Shown piece by piece: positions 11,326 through 23,600 of a stretch of DNA of 64,000 bases. This stretch comes from Chrysogorgia sp. JL179-B06 (lineage: Eukaryota; Cnidaria; Anthozoa; Scleralcyonacea; Chrysogorgiidae): assembly GCA_035772405.1 (NCBI GenBank), contig JAYKKM010000156.1, positions 1,273,501 to 1,337,500 of the forward strand, read 5' to 3'. A program made the translations under genes and the position numbers. The notes below the pieces were generated by a model. The model was given only the letters and a program-made list of their open reading frames with translations. It ran no database searches and was not told the DNA's origin. Position 1 is the first letter of the stretch. Each line of letters starts with the position of its first letter.

Positions 11326-13463
11326 ATCGTCCTGACCTGAAGGACACATCGTCCTGACCTGAAGGACACATCGTCCTGACATGAAGAAGGACACATCGTC
11401 CTGACATGAAGAAGGACACATCGTCCTGACATGAAGAAGGACACATCGTCCTGACATGAAGAAGGACACATCGTCCTGACATGAAGAAGGACACATCGTC
11501 CTGACATGAAGAAGGACACATCGTCCTGACATGAAGGACACATCGTCCTGACATGAAGAAGGACACATCGTCCTGACATGAAGAAGAACACATCGTCCTG
11601 ACATGAAGAAGGACACATCGTCCTGACATGAAGAAGGACACATCGTCCTGACATGAAGAAGGACACATCGTCCTGACATGAAGAAGAACACATCGTCCTG
11701 ACATGAAGAAGGACACATCGTCCTGACATGAAGAAGAACACATCGTCCTGACATGAAGAAGGACACACATCGTCCTGACATGAAGAAGAACACATCGTCC
11801 TGACATGAAGAAGAACACATCGTCCTGACATGAAGAAGAACACATCGTCCTGACATTGATTGATTGAAGGACACATCGTCCTGACATGAAGAAGGACACA
11901 CATCGTCCTGACATGAAGGACACATCGTCCTGACATGAAGAAGGACACATCGTCCTGACATGAAGAAGAACACATCGTCCTGACATGAAGAAGAACACAT
12001 CGTCCTGACATGAAGAAGAACACATCGTCCTGACATGAAGAAGAACACATCGTCCTGACATGAAGAAGAACACATCGTCCTGACATGAAGAAGGACACAT
12101 CGTCCTGACATGAAGAAGAACACATCGTCCTGACATGAAGAAGGACACATCGTCCTGACATGAAGAAGGACACATCGTCCTGACATGAAGAAGAACACAT
12201 CGTCCTGACATAAAGAAGGACACATCGTCCTGACATAAAGAAGGACACATCGTCCTGACATGAAGAAGGACACATCGTCCTGACATGAAGGACACATCGT
12301 CCTGACATGAAGAAGGACACATCGTCCTGACATGAAGAAGAACACATCGTCCTGACATGAAGAAGGACACATCGTCCTGACATGAAGGACACATCGTCCT
12401 GACATGAAGAAGGACACATCGTCCTGACATGAAGAAGGACACATCGTCCTGACATGAAGGACACATCGTCCTGACATGAAGAAGGACACATCGTCCTGAC
12501 ATGAAGAAGGACACATCGTCCTGACATGAAGAAGGACACATCGTCCTGACTTGAAGAAGAACACATCGTCCTGACATGAAGAAGGACACATCGTCCTGAC
12601 ATGAAGAAGGACACATCGTCCTGACATGAAGAAGGACACATCGTCCTGACATGAAGAAGGACACATCGTCCTGACATGAAGAAGGACACATCGTCCTGAC
12701 ATGAAGAAGGACACATCGTCCTGACTTGAAGAAGAACACATCGTCCTGACATAAAGAAGGACACATCGTCCTGACATGAAGAAGGACACATCGTCCTGAC
12801 ATGAAGAAGAACACATCGTCCTGACATAAAGAAGGACACATCGTCCTGACATGAAGAAGGACACATCGTCCTGACATGAAAGAAGGACACATCGTCCTGA
12901 CATGAAGAAGGACACATCGTCCTGACATGAAGAAGGACACATCGTCCTGACATAAAGAAGGACACATCGTCCTGACATGAAGAAGGACACATCGTCCTGA
13001 CATGAAGAAGGACACATCGTCCTGACATGAAGAAGAACACATCGTCCTGACATAAAGAAGGACACATCGTCCTGACATGAAGAAGGACACATCGTCCTGA
13101 CATGAAGAAGGACACATCGTCCTGACATGAAGAAGAACACATCGTCCTGACATGAAGAAGAACACATCGTCCTGACATAAAGAAGGACACATCGTCCTGA
13201 CATGAAGAAGAACACATCGTCCTGACATGAAGAAGGACACATCGTCCTGACATGAAGAAGGACACATCGTCCTGACATGAAGGACACATCGTCCTGACAT
13301 GAAGGACACATCGTCCTGATATGAAGAAGGACACATCGTCCTGACATGAAGGACACATCGTCCTGACATGAAGGACACATCGTCCTGACATGAAGAAGAA
13401 CACATCGTCCTGACATGAAGAACACATCGTCCTGACATCGTCCTGACTTGAAGAAGGACACAT
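11326..13463. repeat. 25-bp minisatellite, about 85 copies
   Basis: The tandem unit is GGACACATCGTCCTGACATGAAGAA, shown here as GGACACATCG plus TCCTGACATGAAGAA. A common 22-bp variant lacks one GAA, and there are G/A and T/A variants. Within the unit GTCCT and AGGAC can pair across 11 bases. The minus strand has no stop in any frame, and because 25 is 3n+1 each frame cycles through all three phases (MSGRC, VRTMC, CQDDV), giving three overlapping ORFs of over 700 codons. They are by-products of the repeat. Confidence 0.95.
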
Positions 13464-13872
13464 AATTAATGTTGAAGATGTTTTGTGTTCGTTAATACGT
13501 AGTATTTCCCAGTAAATAGTGTAAAGGGCGTGATGAGTGATTTAGGTTAGTAACTTCGATCTGTATGTGTGAGGCACATGTGCACGACGCACACTTAGCG
13601 TTTGACTGCATGTGCTTGACGCGTTTTCCACTGCTTTCCAAAGCCTCCTTTCCAAAGCCTCCTTCCCAACCCTTTGATCCTTGCCTTTCCTGATATATGG
13701 CCTTGGAATTCCTTGAATGTCTCCCTCCCTAACCAGTACGAACCCTGATTGTATCTGTTGTACCCACATGTCCGCATCGCGAACCTATTTTTAGTAACCA
13801 ATCTTAAATAATAACAAAATATCTTTAAAAAGGCGGCGTCCATCACATATACACATCGTTTTCATGGTCTAA
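13464..13872. other. No gene recognised
   Basis: Unique sequence between the 25-bp minisatellite and a SINE. Two overlapping minus ORFs (75 and 83 codons) show no family motif. It includes a short direct repeat, 'tttccaaagcctcc', near 13645. Confidence 0.4.
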
Positions 13873-14663
13873 GGGGTGTTGATGGCACAGTGGAAAGCAC
13901 ACGTGTCTTTCACCTCTGCAACCTGGGTTCAATTCCTGCTCAGTGCAGTTATCAGATTAAAGGGACACTCCGGCCCAAATACAAATGCAGTTCATATGAA
14001 AGATCTTACTGACTTTAGTTTATTTACAAAGTTTCAGCATTCCTATCAATTTAGTTGAGAAGATATTGCTAGTTGAAGTTGAAAATTTGTGGATTTTGAC
14101 GCCATATTGGTTTTGAAAATATGACGTCATTGAGTGATTCTTTATCGTCAGTGGAGTTGTTTTGATGGCGATCACATAGTGATAGTTATTGTGAATGGTC
14201 TTTGGACGAAAATTAGTCGAAATAAACTATTTAGTTCATCATGCAGGAAAGTAGAGGAGCTTCTTAGGCATAATACGAGATCACGTCACTCAGTGACGTC
14301 ATATTTGAGAAACAAAATGGCGTCGAAATTGGACAAACTCTCCAACTTCAACTAGACACATCTTCTTAACTAAATTGATAGGAATGCTGAAAACTTTGGA
14401 AATAATCTAAAGTCAGTAAGATCTTTCATATGAACTACATTTGTATTTGGGCCGGAGTGTCCCTTTAAAGATTTCGCCTTGGCCGCAAGTTAGAAGCGTG
14501 CTTCCAGTTTGACTCTACCAAACACCGCAGGTTTTCTCCTGGTACTCCGGTTTCCCCCTGCAATAACACGGACCAATGAGGGTGGCCCTTACTGGACCTC
14601 TAGAGAGAACAGTTTAATAACTGATAGGGTTATCCAGTATAAATAAAAGTTAGTTTAGTTTTA
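13873..14663 (+). mobile_element. tRNA-derived SINE split by a MITE
   Basis: The head at 13873-13956 has TGGCACAGTGGAAAGCAC (box A-like) and GGGTTCAATTCC (box B). The body resumes at 14469 and contains GGTTTTCTCCTGGTACTCCG, which resembles the conserved central domain of widespread animal SINEs; which named domain is uncertain. It ends near 'agtataaataaaagtt'. The two halves are separated exactly by the TTAA-flanked element 13961-14464, so the SINE is older than that MITE. Confidence 0.7.
13961..14464. mobile_element. TTAA-flanked MITE, copy A, with CRE palindromes
   Basis: A 504-bp element with termini AGGGACACTCCGGCC and the inverse GGCCGGAGTGTCCCT, flanked by TTAA on both sides (13957-13960, 14465-14468). 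Long inverted subterminal regions share 'aaagatcttactgacttta' and 'cattcctatcaatttag'. Both halves carry the 8-bp palindrome TGACGTCA. A second copy is at 60737-61227. TTAA duplications are used by piggyBac- and Kolobok-type transposases; which one mobilised this element is unknown. Confidence 0.85.
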
Positions 14664-14694
14664 GTTTCTTGAAATTCAGGATAATCTCGTGTGA

Positions 14695-17600
14695 TCACCA
14701 CAAAATAGCTGCTTTAATCTTTTTACAATCATTTTCTACAGTCTGTAGGCACTCCATCGCTGTCAGCACAGCCCCCGTAAGTCTTGCTTGGTTAGCTTGA
14801 ACATCTATCCAGGCTTTCCTGTGCGATTTCTCTGATAAACCAGCGCCTTTTGCTAATTCTTCAAACAAACTCAAGTGATCGCCTAGTTGTTTTTCTGAAT
14901 GTTTCAATGTGCCGTGTGCTACTGAACATTTACTCAGAACATCTTTGGCAGCAACAGTTACCTTTACGGAAAAACAGAGAGAAATATGTGTTATTTTCCT
15001 GGTTGGGATGCATGTATACGGAAAATATGTCATGTGCATGTTTATACGTACAGTTTATAATTGCAATGCGATGCGATGCGATGCGATGCGATGCGATGCG
15101 ATGCGATGCAATGCGATGTAATGCAATGCGATGTAATGTGACTTAATGTAATGTAATGTAATGTAATGTAATGTAATGTAGCGTGATGTGATGTGGTGTG
15201 ATGAAATGGTATAAGGTCTGCAAATCTAAAAATCCGTCCGAACATCCTAAAAGTGGCACTACGATGAAAATTCAGCCCCGTTTTTAGATTTTCTTTAGCA
15301 TAGAATAGTATTTTAGGGTCAAGAGTGATCATCGATGTAAAAAAAACTAAAAATGGTATTTTGAAGTAAGTATTTTGAGCTCTGAGATCACTATTATTTA
15401 GACCACCATTACTAAGAACGTGTTCCATGTATGTGAGCCCGCAATTTCAAAAGGTAATATTGTTTGTGACGTCAGACTCTCAATGCTACGCCTGAATTTC
15501 AGTAGATACTTGTTTTCTTGTTTTCTTCGAGAAGTAGATGAAATGTTCAGCCTTTCAGACGAATAATTTGAAAATAGGACCTTGATCACTATGGATTTAC
15601 TTGAAGAATTAGCCATGTGGAGTCTGACGTCACTTCCTTACGCTGGTCAGGAACATGATCGATTAATGGCGAACATAACAACTCCAGATTCGGAGTAAGA
15701 AAAATAATACTTGCCATCGTGGAATCGCAAAACGGTTTCGACCGAGTAATATTTAGCAGCTCCGCTTTATAAATACGTAAAAATATCGACAGGTAAAAAT
15801 TTGATTGTAGTACCACTTTAGGCTCAGTACACAGTACTACATCAATGAAACCACTTTCACTTACCCTTGTGTGGAAAATCATCAGTGTTTTAGTCACTGG
15901 CCCAGATATATCTTCAATTATATCAGAGTTGATTGTGAATTTCAAGAATCCTCCATTGTCTACAGCCTTAACATATAAAATAATTATTTTCGCTGTACCT
16001 GGCAGAATAACCAGCACAAATGAATGTAACGGACACACAAAAAATTGTACCTGTCACGGTACAACTTAATGTCTAAAAACTAAGTGTAACGTCTCACAAC
16101 AATGTCTCATAACATAGCGCAATATCTCCAAACTTAGCGTAAAGTCTCACAACTTAGCGCAATGTCTCATAACATAGCGCAATATCTCCAAACTTAGCGT
16201 AAAGTCTCACAACTTAGCGCAATGTCTCATAACATAGCGCAATATCTCCAAACTTAGCGTAAAGTCTCATAACTTAGCGCAATGTCTCAAAACTTAGTGT
16301 AAAGTCTCATAACTCAGCGCAATTCTCACAACTTAGCGTAAAGTCTCATAACTTAGCGTAATGTCTCACAACTTAGCGTAATGTCTCATAACTTAGCGTA
16401 AAGTCTCCAAACTTAGCGTAAAGTCTCCAAACTTAGCGTAAAGTCTCCAAACTTAGCGTAAAGTCTCATAACTTAGCGTAAAGTCTCCAAACTTAGCGTA
16501 AAGTCTCATAACTTAGCGCAATATCTCCAAACTTAGCGTAAAGTCTCATAACTTAGCGCAATGTCGCCAAAGTTAGCGTAATGTCTCCAAATTTAGCGTA
16601 ATGTCTCCGAACTTAGCGCAATGTCTCCGAACTTAGCGTAATGTCTCAAAACTTAGCGTAATGTCTAAAAACTTAGCGTGATCTCTCATCTGAGATTGTA
16701 CACGCAGTCCATTCAACACAAAAATGTTTTACTTTCACAAAACGTTGAGTATAATCTTCAGACAAGATGAGCATCGGACAAAATGACAGACACAATTAAT
16801 ATTGTAACTGTCAAATCTCTAGAAATGGGATATTTGTACCGGACAATGTCCGTGATCGACCACTAATATTCAGGCTTGATCATAGATTACGGTAGATACC
16901 TTCAGTCCACATATCCTGTTCTCGTCCACTATAGCTTGCTTTAACCCTGTAATACATTCTTCTAAACTTGACTTCGAACTCGTAGCTAAGTCTGACACAC
17001 AGCAACTACGCTTAAACAAGTGCATGGCTTTAAAATATTCTTCACTGCATCCCTCGACGGTTTTCATTGGTTGTTCACAAAGATTAAATATATCATCGAA
17101 CTAAGAAAGGGAAAGAAATATTAGATAAAACAGAAAAGAAACAAATTTATATCAGGTAAAACTAGCCTGGTGAAAAACATTACAGGATCCTCAAGGATCT
17201 GCAAGGATCCTTGCAAGGTTCCTGTGAGGAGAGGATCCTTGCAAGGTTCCTGTGAGGACAGGATCCTGCAAGGAGAGGATCCTTGCAAGGTTCCTGTGAG
17301 GACAGGATCCTTGCAAGGTTCCTGCGAGGAGAGGATCCTTGCAAGGTTCCTGTGAGGACAGGATCCTTGCAAGGTTCCTGCGAGGAGAGGATCCTTGCAA
17401 GGTTCCTGTGAGGACAGGATCCTTGCAAGGTTCCTGTGAGGACAGGATCCTTGCAAGGTTCCTGTGAGGACAGGATCCTTGCAAGGTTCCTGTGAGGAGA
17501 GGATCCTTGCAAGGTTCCTGTGAGGAGAGGATCCTTGCAAGGTTCCTGCGAGGAGAGGATCCTACAAGGTTCCTGCGAGGAGAGGATCCTTGCAAGGTTC

Positions 17601-20600
17601 CTGTGAGGACAGGATCCTTGCAAGGTTCCTGCGAGGACTGGATCCTGCAAGGTTCCTGCGAGGACAGGATCCTTGCAAGGTTCCTGTGAGGACAGGATCC
17701 TTGCAAGGTTCCTGCGAGGACAGGATCCTTGCAAGGTTCCTGTGAGGACAGGATCCTTGCAAGGTTCCTGTGAGGAGAGGATCCTTGCAAGGTTCCTGTG
17801 AGGACAGGATCTTGCAAGGTTCCTGTGAGGAGAGGATCCTTGCAAGGTTCCTGTGAGGAGAGGATCCTTGCAAGGTTCCTGTGAGGACAGGATCCTTGCA
17901 AGGTTCCTGTGAGGAGAGGATCCTTGCAAGGTTCCTGTGAGGAGAGGATCCTTGCAAGGTTCCTGTGAGGACAGGATCTTGCAAGGTTCCTGTGAGGACA
18001 GGATCCTTGCAAGGTTCCTGTGAGGAGAGGATCCTTGCAAGGTTCCTGTGAGGAGAGGATCCTTGCAAGGTTCCTGTGAGGAGAGGATCCTTGCAAGGTT
18101 CCTGTGAGGAGAGGATCCTTGCAAGGTTCCTGTGAGGACAGGATCCTTGCAAGGTTCCTGCGAGGACAGGATTTTAAATAATCCTTGCAAGGACAGGATT
18201 CTTAAGGAATTTTAAATAATCCTTGCAGGATCCTTCAAGGATCCTTAAGGAACTTTAAATAATCCTTGCAGGATCCTGTAAGGACAGGATCCTTCAAGGA
18301 CCCTAAGGAATTTTAAATAATTCTGTAAGGACAGGATCCTTAAGGAATTTTAAATAATCCTTGCAGGATCCTGTAAGGACAGGATCCTTCAACAATCGGG
18401 AGCAAAATGTCTTGAGACACTTTAACCCAACAGAAGCCACGCCTTCACGGTTCAGGTGAAAGTAGAACTTGATATTTCAACCCCCCTCCCCCTGATCATT
18501 GTACTTGGCAATCATTAATGAGCAATTGTATTTTCTATCCGCTTTCCAATGCGTGTCGTATTCCTTACTGAAAATATTTGAAGTGTCTCAACATTTATGC
18601 ACGCGATTAAAGGATCCTTAAGGAATTTTAAATAATCCTTACAGGATCCTGTATGGACAGGATCCTTCAAGAATTTTAAATAATCCTTACAGGTACAGGT
18701 CCTTCAAGGATCCTTAAGGAATTTTAAATAATCCTTACAGGATCCTGTAAGGACAGGATCCTTGATCCTTCAAGGATCCTTAAGGAACTTTAAATAATCC
18801 TTGCAGGATCCTGTCCTTGCAGGATCCTGCATAATCCTTTAGGAAAGTTTAGACAATCCTTGCAGGATCCTGTAAGGAGAAGATCCTTCAAGGATCCTTA
18901 AGGAATTTTGTTTTTTGAAATTTGTACAACCTGTTAAAGTGTTTATGAAACGAAAATTGAGATGACTTTTTTATTGATTTATTTGAAAGAACTCCTCAAA
19001 TGATAAAGAATGGCGTTTATAGTTCTTTCATACCTTATCTCGTTCTCGAGTTATTCAAGATTGTGTAATATGATCTATGATGTCACTAGTTGTACCATCA
19101 TTATGACGAATCAGAAAATGAAGCATATCTTCAAAACTATTGAACAAAATTCCTTGAAAGTTTGCATAAGTATACAGGTCACTAAATTGTATAACCCACG
19201 TAAACTTTATCGTTGCCATGGTAACAGATTAGTTCCCAGACTCCTTTATTCCTCTCATAAACTTTTATTTTCTTGCATTTTCTAAAACAAATATTTAATT
19301 GTTGATCAGTGAGGTATATTTTCAATAGCATTGCCAACAAAACAGAGCAACTTCGAGTCAAAATCTTTATAGGGCATGGTGGAAAATAGAAAAGTTTTGC
19401 TGCAGGATGAAAGGCCTGGGAACTAATATATATTACTATGGTAACGATAAAGTTGACGTGGAGATATTCAATTTAGTGACCTGTATACTTGTGTAAAGTT
19501 TCAAACAATTTTGCTCAATATTTTTGAAGATATGCTTCATTTTCTGATTCATCATAATGGTGGGTACAACTAGTGACGTCATAGGTCATATTACACAATC
19601 TTGAATAACTCGAGAACGAGATAAGATATTAAAGAACTACGAACGCCATTCTTTATCGTTCGAGAAGTTCTCTCAAATAAATCAATAAAAAAGTCACCTC
19701 AATTTTCGTTTCATAAACACTTTAATGGACAGACAGATAGCTGAATGATGGATGACAGAATAGTAATACCTCATGGATCTTAGTTTTCAAGAATGGAACA
19801 AATAATTTCTTGTTAACATCATCATCCAACTCTCCATGTTTCATTTCACTTGAATTGAAAAGGTTTTGAAGTGTGCCTTGTTTCGATTTTCTTGTCATTC
19901 TCTGCTGCAACAAATGGCGGACAAGTGTTTGAACTGCAGTGTGAACACTTCCATCACCCTCCTTGGCCGACACAGCAACACTAAGAATAAAAAAAATTTG
20001 GGAATAAATATATTTATACAATAAATACAGTCAACAGTGAACATTCCATCTGTGTATAAGGTGCGGGCAATGTTGTATCATAGGGGTATGGGGCTAGCCT
20101 CCGCTCGTGCAGCTGAGCACGTGATCACTGGACTATTTAAGTGATTGGATAGCGCGAGGCCCAGCATTGTTGAAGCTTATGTGCTATATACATGTCAGTT
20201 ATGTATATTTACCTCCCTATAAAACCATGCTTCATTGCTGTTTCTTCAAGTTCTTTTATGGTCGTTGATGATTCAGAGTGGACATTCTCATCAGCAGTTT
20301 CATCGTTTGGTTTAATCTATTTAGATATAAATACATGAAGCAACATAACATTTCTTAATTATAATTCATAAAGCACCAGAAAATGGCACCAAAGAACACC
20401 AAAAGGCTGTTTTCTTTTCAAAAAAGGAAACTTCTGCTTTGTCGGAGCATGCGTGCGTAACCTACCATGAGATTGCGTGGAAAAATTCCAAAACTATTAA
20501 TGCACTAATGCGCGGTACCATCAGAGATGTTGTCTGGAGGCTTGGCATATCAATAGCGTCCACGCCCCATTGGATCACGATGACGGTGGTCGATTACCAG

Positions 20601-23600
20601 AAGCTTATTTGCATCTTGTTAATAGATAACGTCATCATCGGTTCTATGAGGGTATAAATAGGGATCCTAACTTTACAACGATCACCCCTGATGAAGACAC
20701 TAGATTGGAGTGTTGAAACGTTGGGTCATGGACAGTAACTTTTAAAGTTACGTTGCGTCAACTGTCGTAATATATTACATCTAAAAATTTAAAAGTTTTG
20801 TTTTAAGAGCATTTAAAGAATGCAGAGTCTTTATTCCTAACTTCAACTGGAAAGTTATTTCATAACATTGTCCTGTCACTTTAAAATATATCCCACCTTT
20901 AGGACTACACCACTCATCCACCCAACTTAACCTCATAATCACCTAATTCACCTCGCATGACCTCCCATGTTTCCCAACCATTGCTCCATTTATGGGTGCA
21001 GATATAGTTTCTTTAACATGCATCATGCACCTTGGCCACACAGCAACCATCATGCAAAGAATAAATTAAACTTTAAAAAATTTAAGAAGTCACTATTAGA
21101 CTATTATAATAATGCTCTATTATCCTGTTACAATGTTGACGATCCTCGAACTTGGAAAACTGTCTGCCTAAACTAAAAGTGCAACACATTGTGAAGCCTC
21201 ACTGAACCCATAACTTACTGTTATTAGTTATGATTTTATTTTTGTAAGGGCCCACTGTAATTGGTGTTTAACTGTTGTGGTGACCCTGCTTCTTCTATGC
21301 ATTTTTAAGAGGCGAAGCTAAATAAATAAATGAATAAATAAATAATGCCAGAATATTATGTAATTCCTATCATACCTTGTCAGCTTTGTTTCCCAATAAT
21401 AGTATAGGAATTGTTTGCTTGATGCAGTGTTCATTTTCTATCCCACTTTTCTTCTCAACATTTTTAACAGCATGGTTGAGAACATCTTGTTTCCACGTTG
21501 GAGCTAGACCAATTGTGTCAACCTCCGAAACATCAACCACCACTACAATATATAGAATATAGAATAAATATAATAATAAATATAATAATAATATACAATT
21601 CCCTTGTGTAAACCAACACTATTGTTTACCTATTGTCCCCCTAATTTCCCCCCTATTTTTATTTTTTCACTATCTTTTCCATATTTTTTTATTTTTTCAC
21701 TATCTTTTCCCTATTTTTTTATTTTTTACTATCTTTTCCCTATTTTTTTATTTTTTCACTATCTTTTCCATATTTTTTCCTATTATATTATTTATATTAT
21801 TATTTTTTACCAGGTTTCTCTGAAACAAAAATAGGCTATTTTAAAGACATGAGCTTGTAATTTCTACTATAATTGTTTTAGTAAAAACTAACTTATGCTA
21901 AACTTTGTTATCTATTGACCCTTATATATCAAGTAGCATAGCCAATCAGATTTTAGCATTCCCCATCTTGCAGAATCTTGCCAGATCTTGACAAGGTAGA
22001 TCTTGCCAAGATCTTGCCAATATTTTTAAATATAATTTTAATATGATCTTGCCAAGACCTTGCAAAGATGTTATGTATATTTCTTCCCAAGATCTTTATA
22101 TGACCTTGGCAATGTTTTGCCAGGAGATTATAACATGCTGTGATCTTGCCAATATCTTGTTGTGATTGCCATGATCTTGCAAAGATTCTATCATAAAGGA
22201 TCTTTTCAAGAGCTTGGCAAGATCTTTCCATGCTCTTGCCAAGATCTTTCCATGCTCTTGACAAGATCTTGGCATGCTTTTACCAAGATCTTGGCATGCT
22301 TTTACCAAGATCTTTCCATGCTCTTGCCAAGATCTTGCCATGCTCTTGCCAAGATCTTGCCATGCTCTTGCCAATTTTATTAGATATACTAAATACCAGT
22401 ATATATATACATATATAGAAAAATGTTATAGAATATATAATATACATTGTATGTATAATAATTATATATATTGTGCAAAATATGCAATATGCAGTATGCA
22501 CAGATCATAGCTGGCAAGTTACATCCTAGATGAATGTGACAAAATGTTGAATTTTTCTCATTTGTTTTACCAATTGCAGCATCTACATCCTTGTAGTAAC
22601 TTTTCCTTAGGTCCATCTCCTCACGTCCAGGTACATCCCATATTACCACAGATACCACTCCTTGATATGGTATGTTTATCTTCTTAACCACATTACCAAT
22701 AGTAACCGAGACACTGGGTTGGTAACTGTAGTCAAATTGATTTTTAGTGTAACGAAGAAAAACACTGCTTTTACCAACACCAGGTTCACCTGTGTGATAA
22801 ATAATGAAAATATCTTACAAATGAAAATATACTTGTCAAAGTTGTTGCATATTATATGAATAAATATACACTGTATGTAGAGTTGGGTGGTATGGGAATT
22901 TCAATACCGGTGTTCGATATTCAAAAAATGTCGCACACACACAACAATTGTTTTATTATACACTTATAAACCTAGAAGCCTTTAGGGAGTTTAGGAAGTA
23001 AGCCATGCAAAGACAATTACGTCATCTACAGACAATTTTTGATATTTTGTAGGTGGCAAGACATTAAGAGTTATCACTACAGGGTGTATAAAAAAAAGCG
23101 CAACCTCGGAATTTCCCAAGAAATCCACTGTGTTCTTAAACAAAAAAGATTTTCGCCCCTGGGAATTTAAAATAGCTTGTAATCGTATTCCAGGGGCATA
23201 ACTGTCTAATTACTACAAACTCGAGCACGTAAAGCAGAATTGAATCAAAATTTATGCATTTATTTAATGGAAAGTTGTTTATTTATTAGCAATTCAACAG
23301 TTATGCCCTTGGAATACGATTAGAAGCTATTTTAAATTCCCAGAGGCCTAAAATCTTTCGTGCTAATAACTACACATTCCAATTTAAGTATTAATATTTT
23401 ATTAATCACTACACATTCCAATATTTGTGGCGAAACGAAATAAATAAATAAAAACAAAGTGGATTTCTTGGGAAATTCTTAGGTTCCCATTTTTTTTTAT
23501 ACACCCTGTACATTGTAGTCACTTCCTGTCTTCTCATTGGCTAAGCGCATACAGTTAATTATGGGAATCAGTGCAACCTACACTAATCTGTAGGTTGCGC

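Noticed and set aside
11248..13463. Three overlapping minus ORFs of 700 or more codons (Cys-rich repeats)
   Set aside because: They are translations of a stop-free 25-bp minisatellite in each frame; none has independent coding evidence.
17180..18190. Long minus ORFs with repeating NLARILSSQEPCKDP
   Set aside because: By-products of the 28-bp minisatellite inside a GTPase intron.
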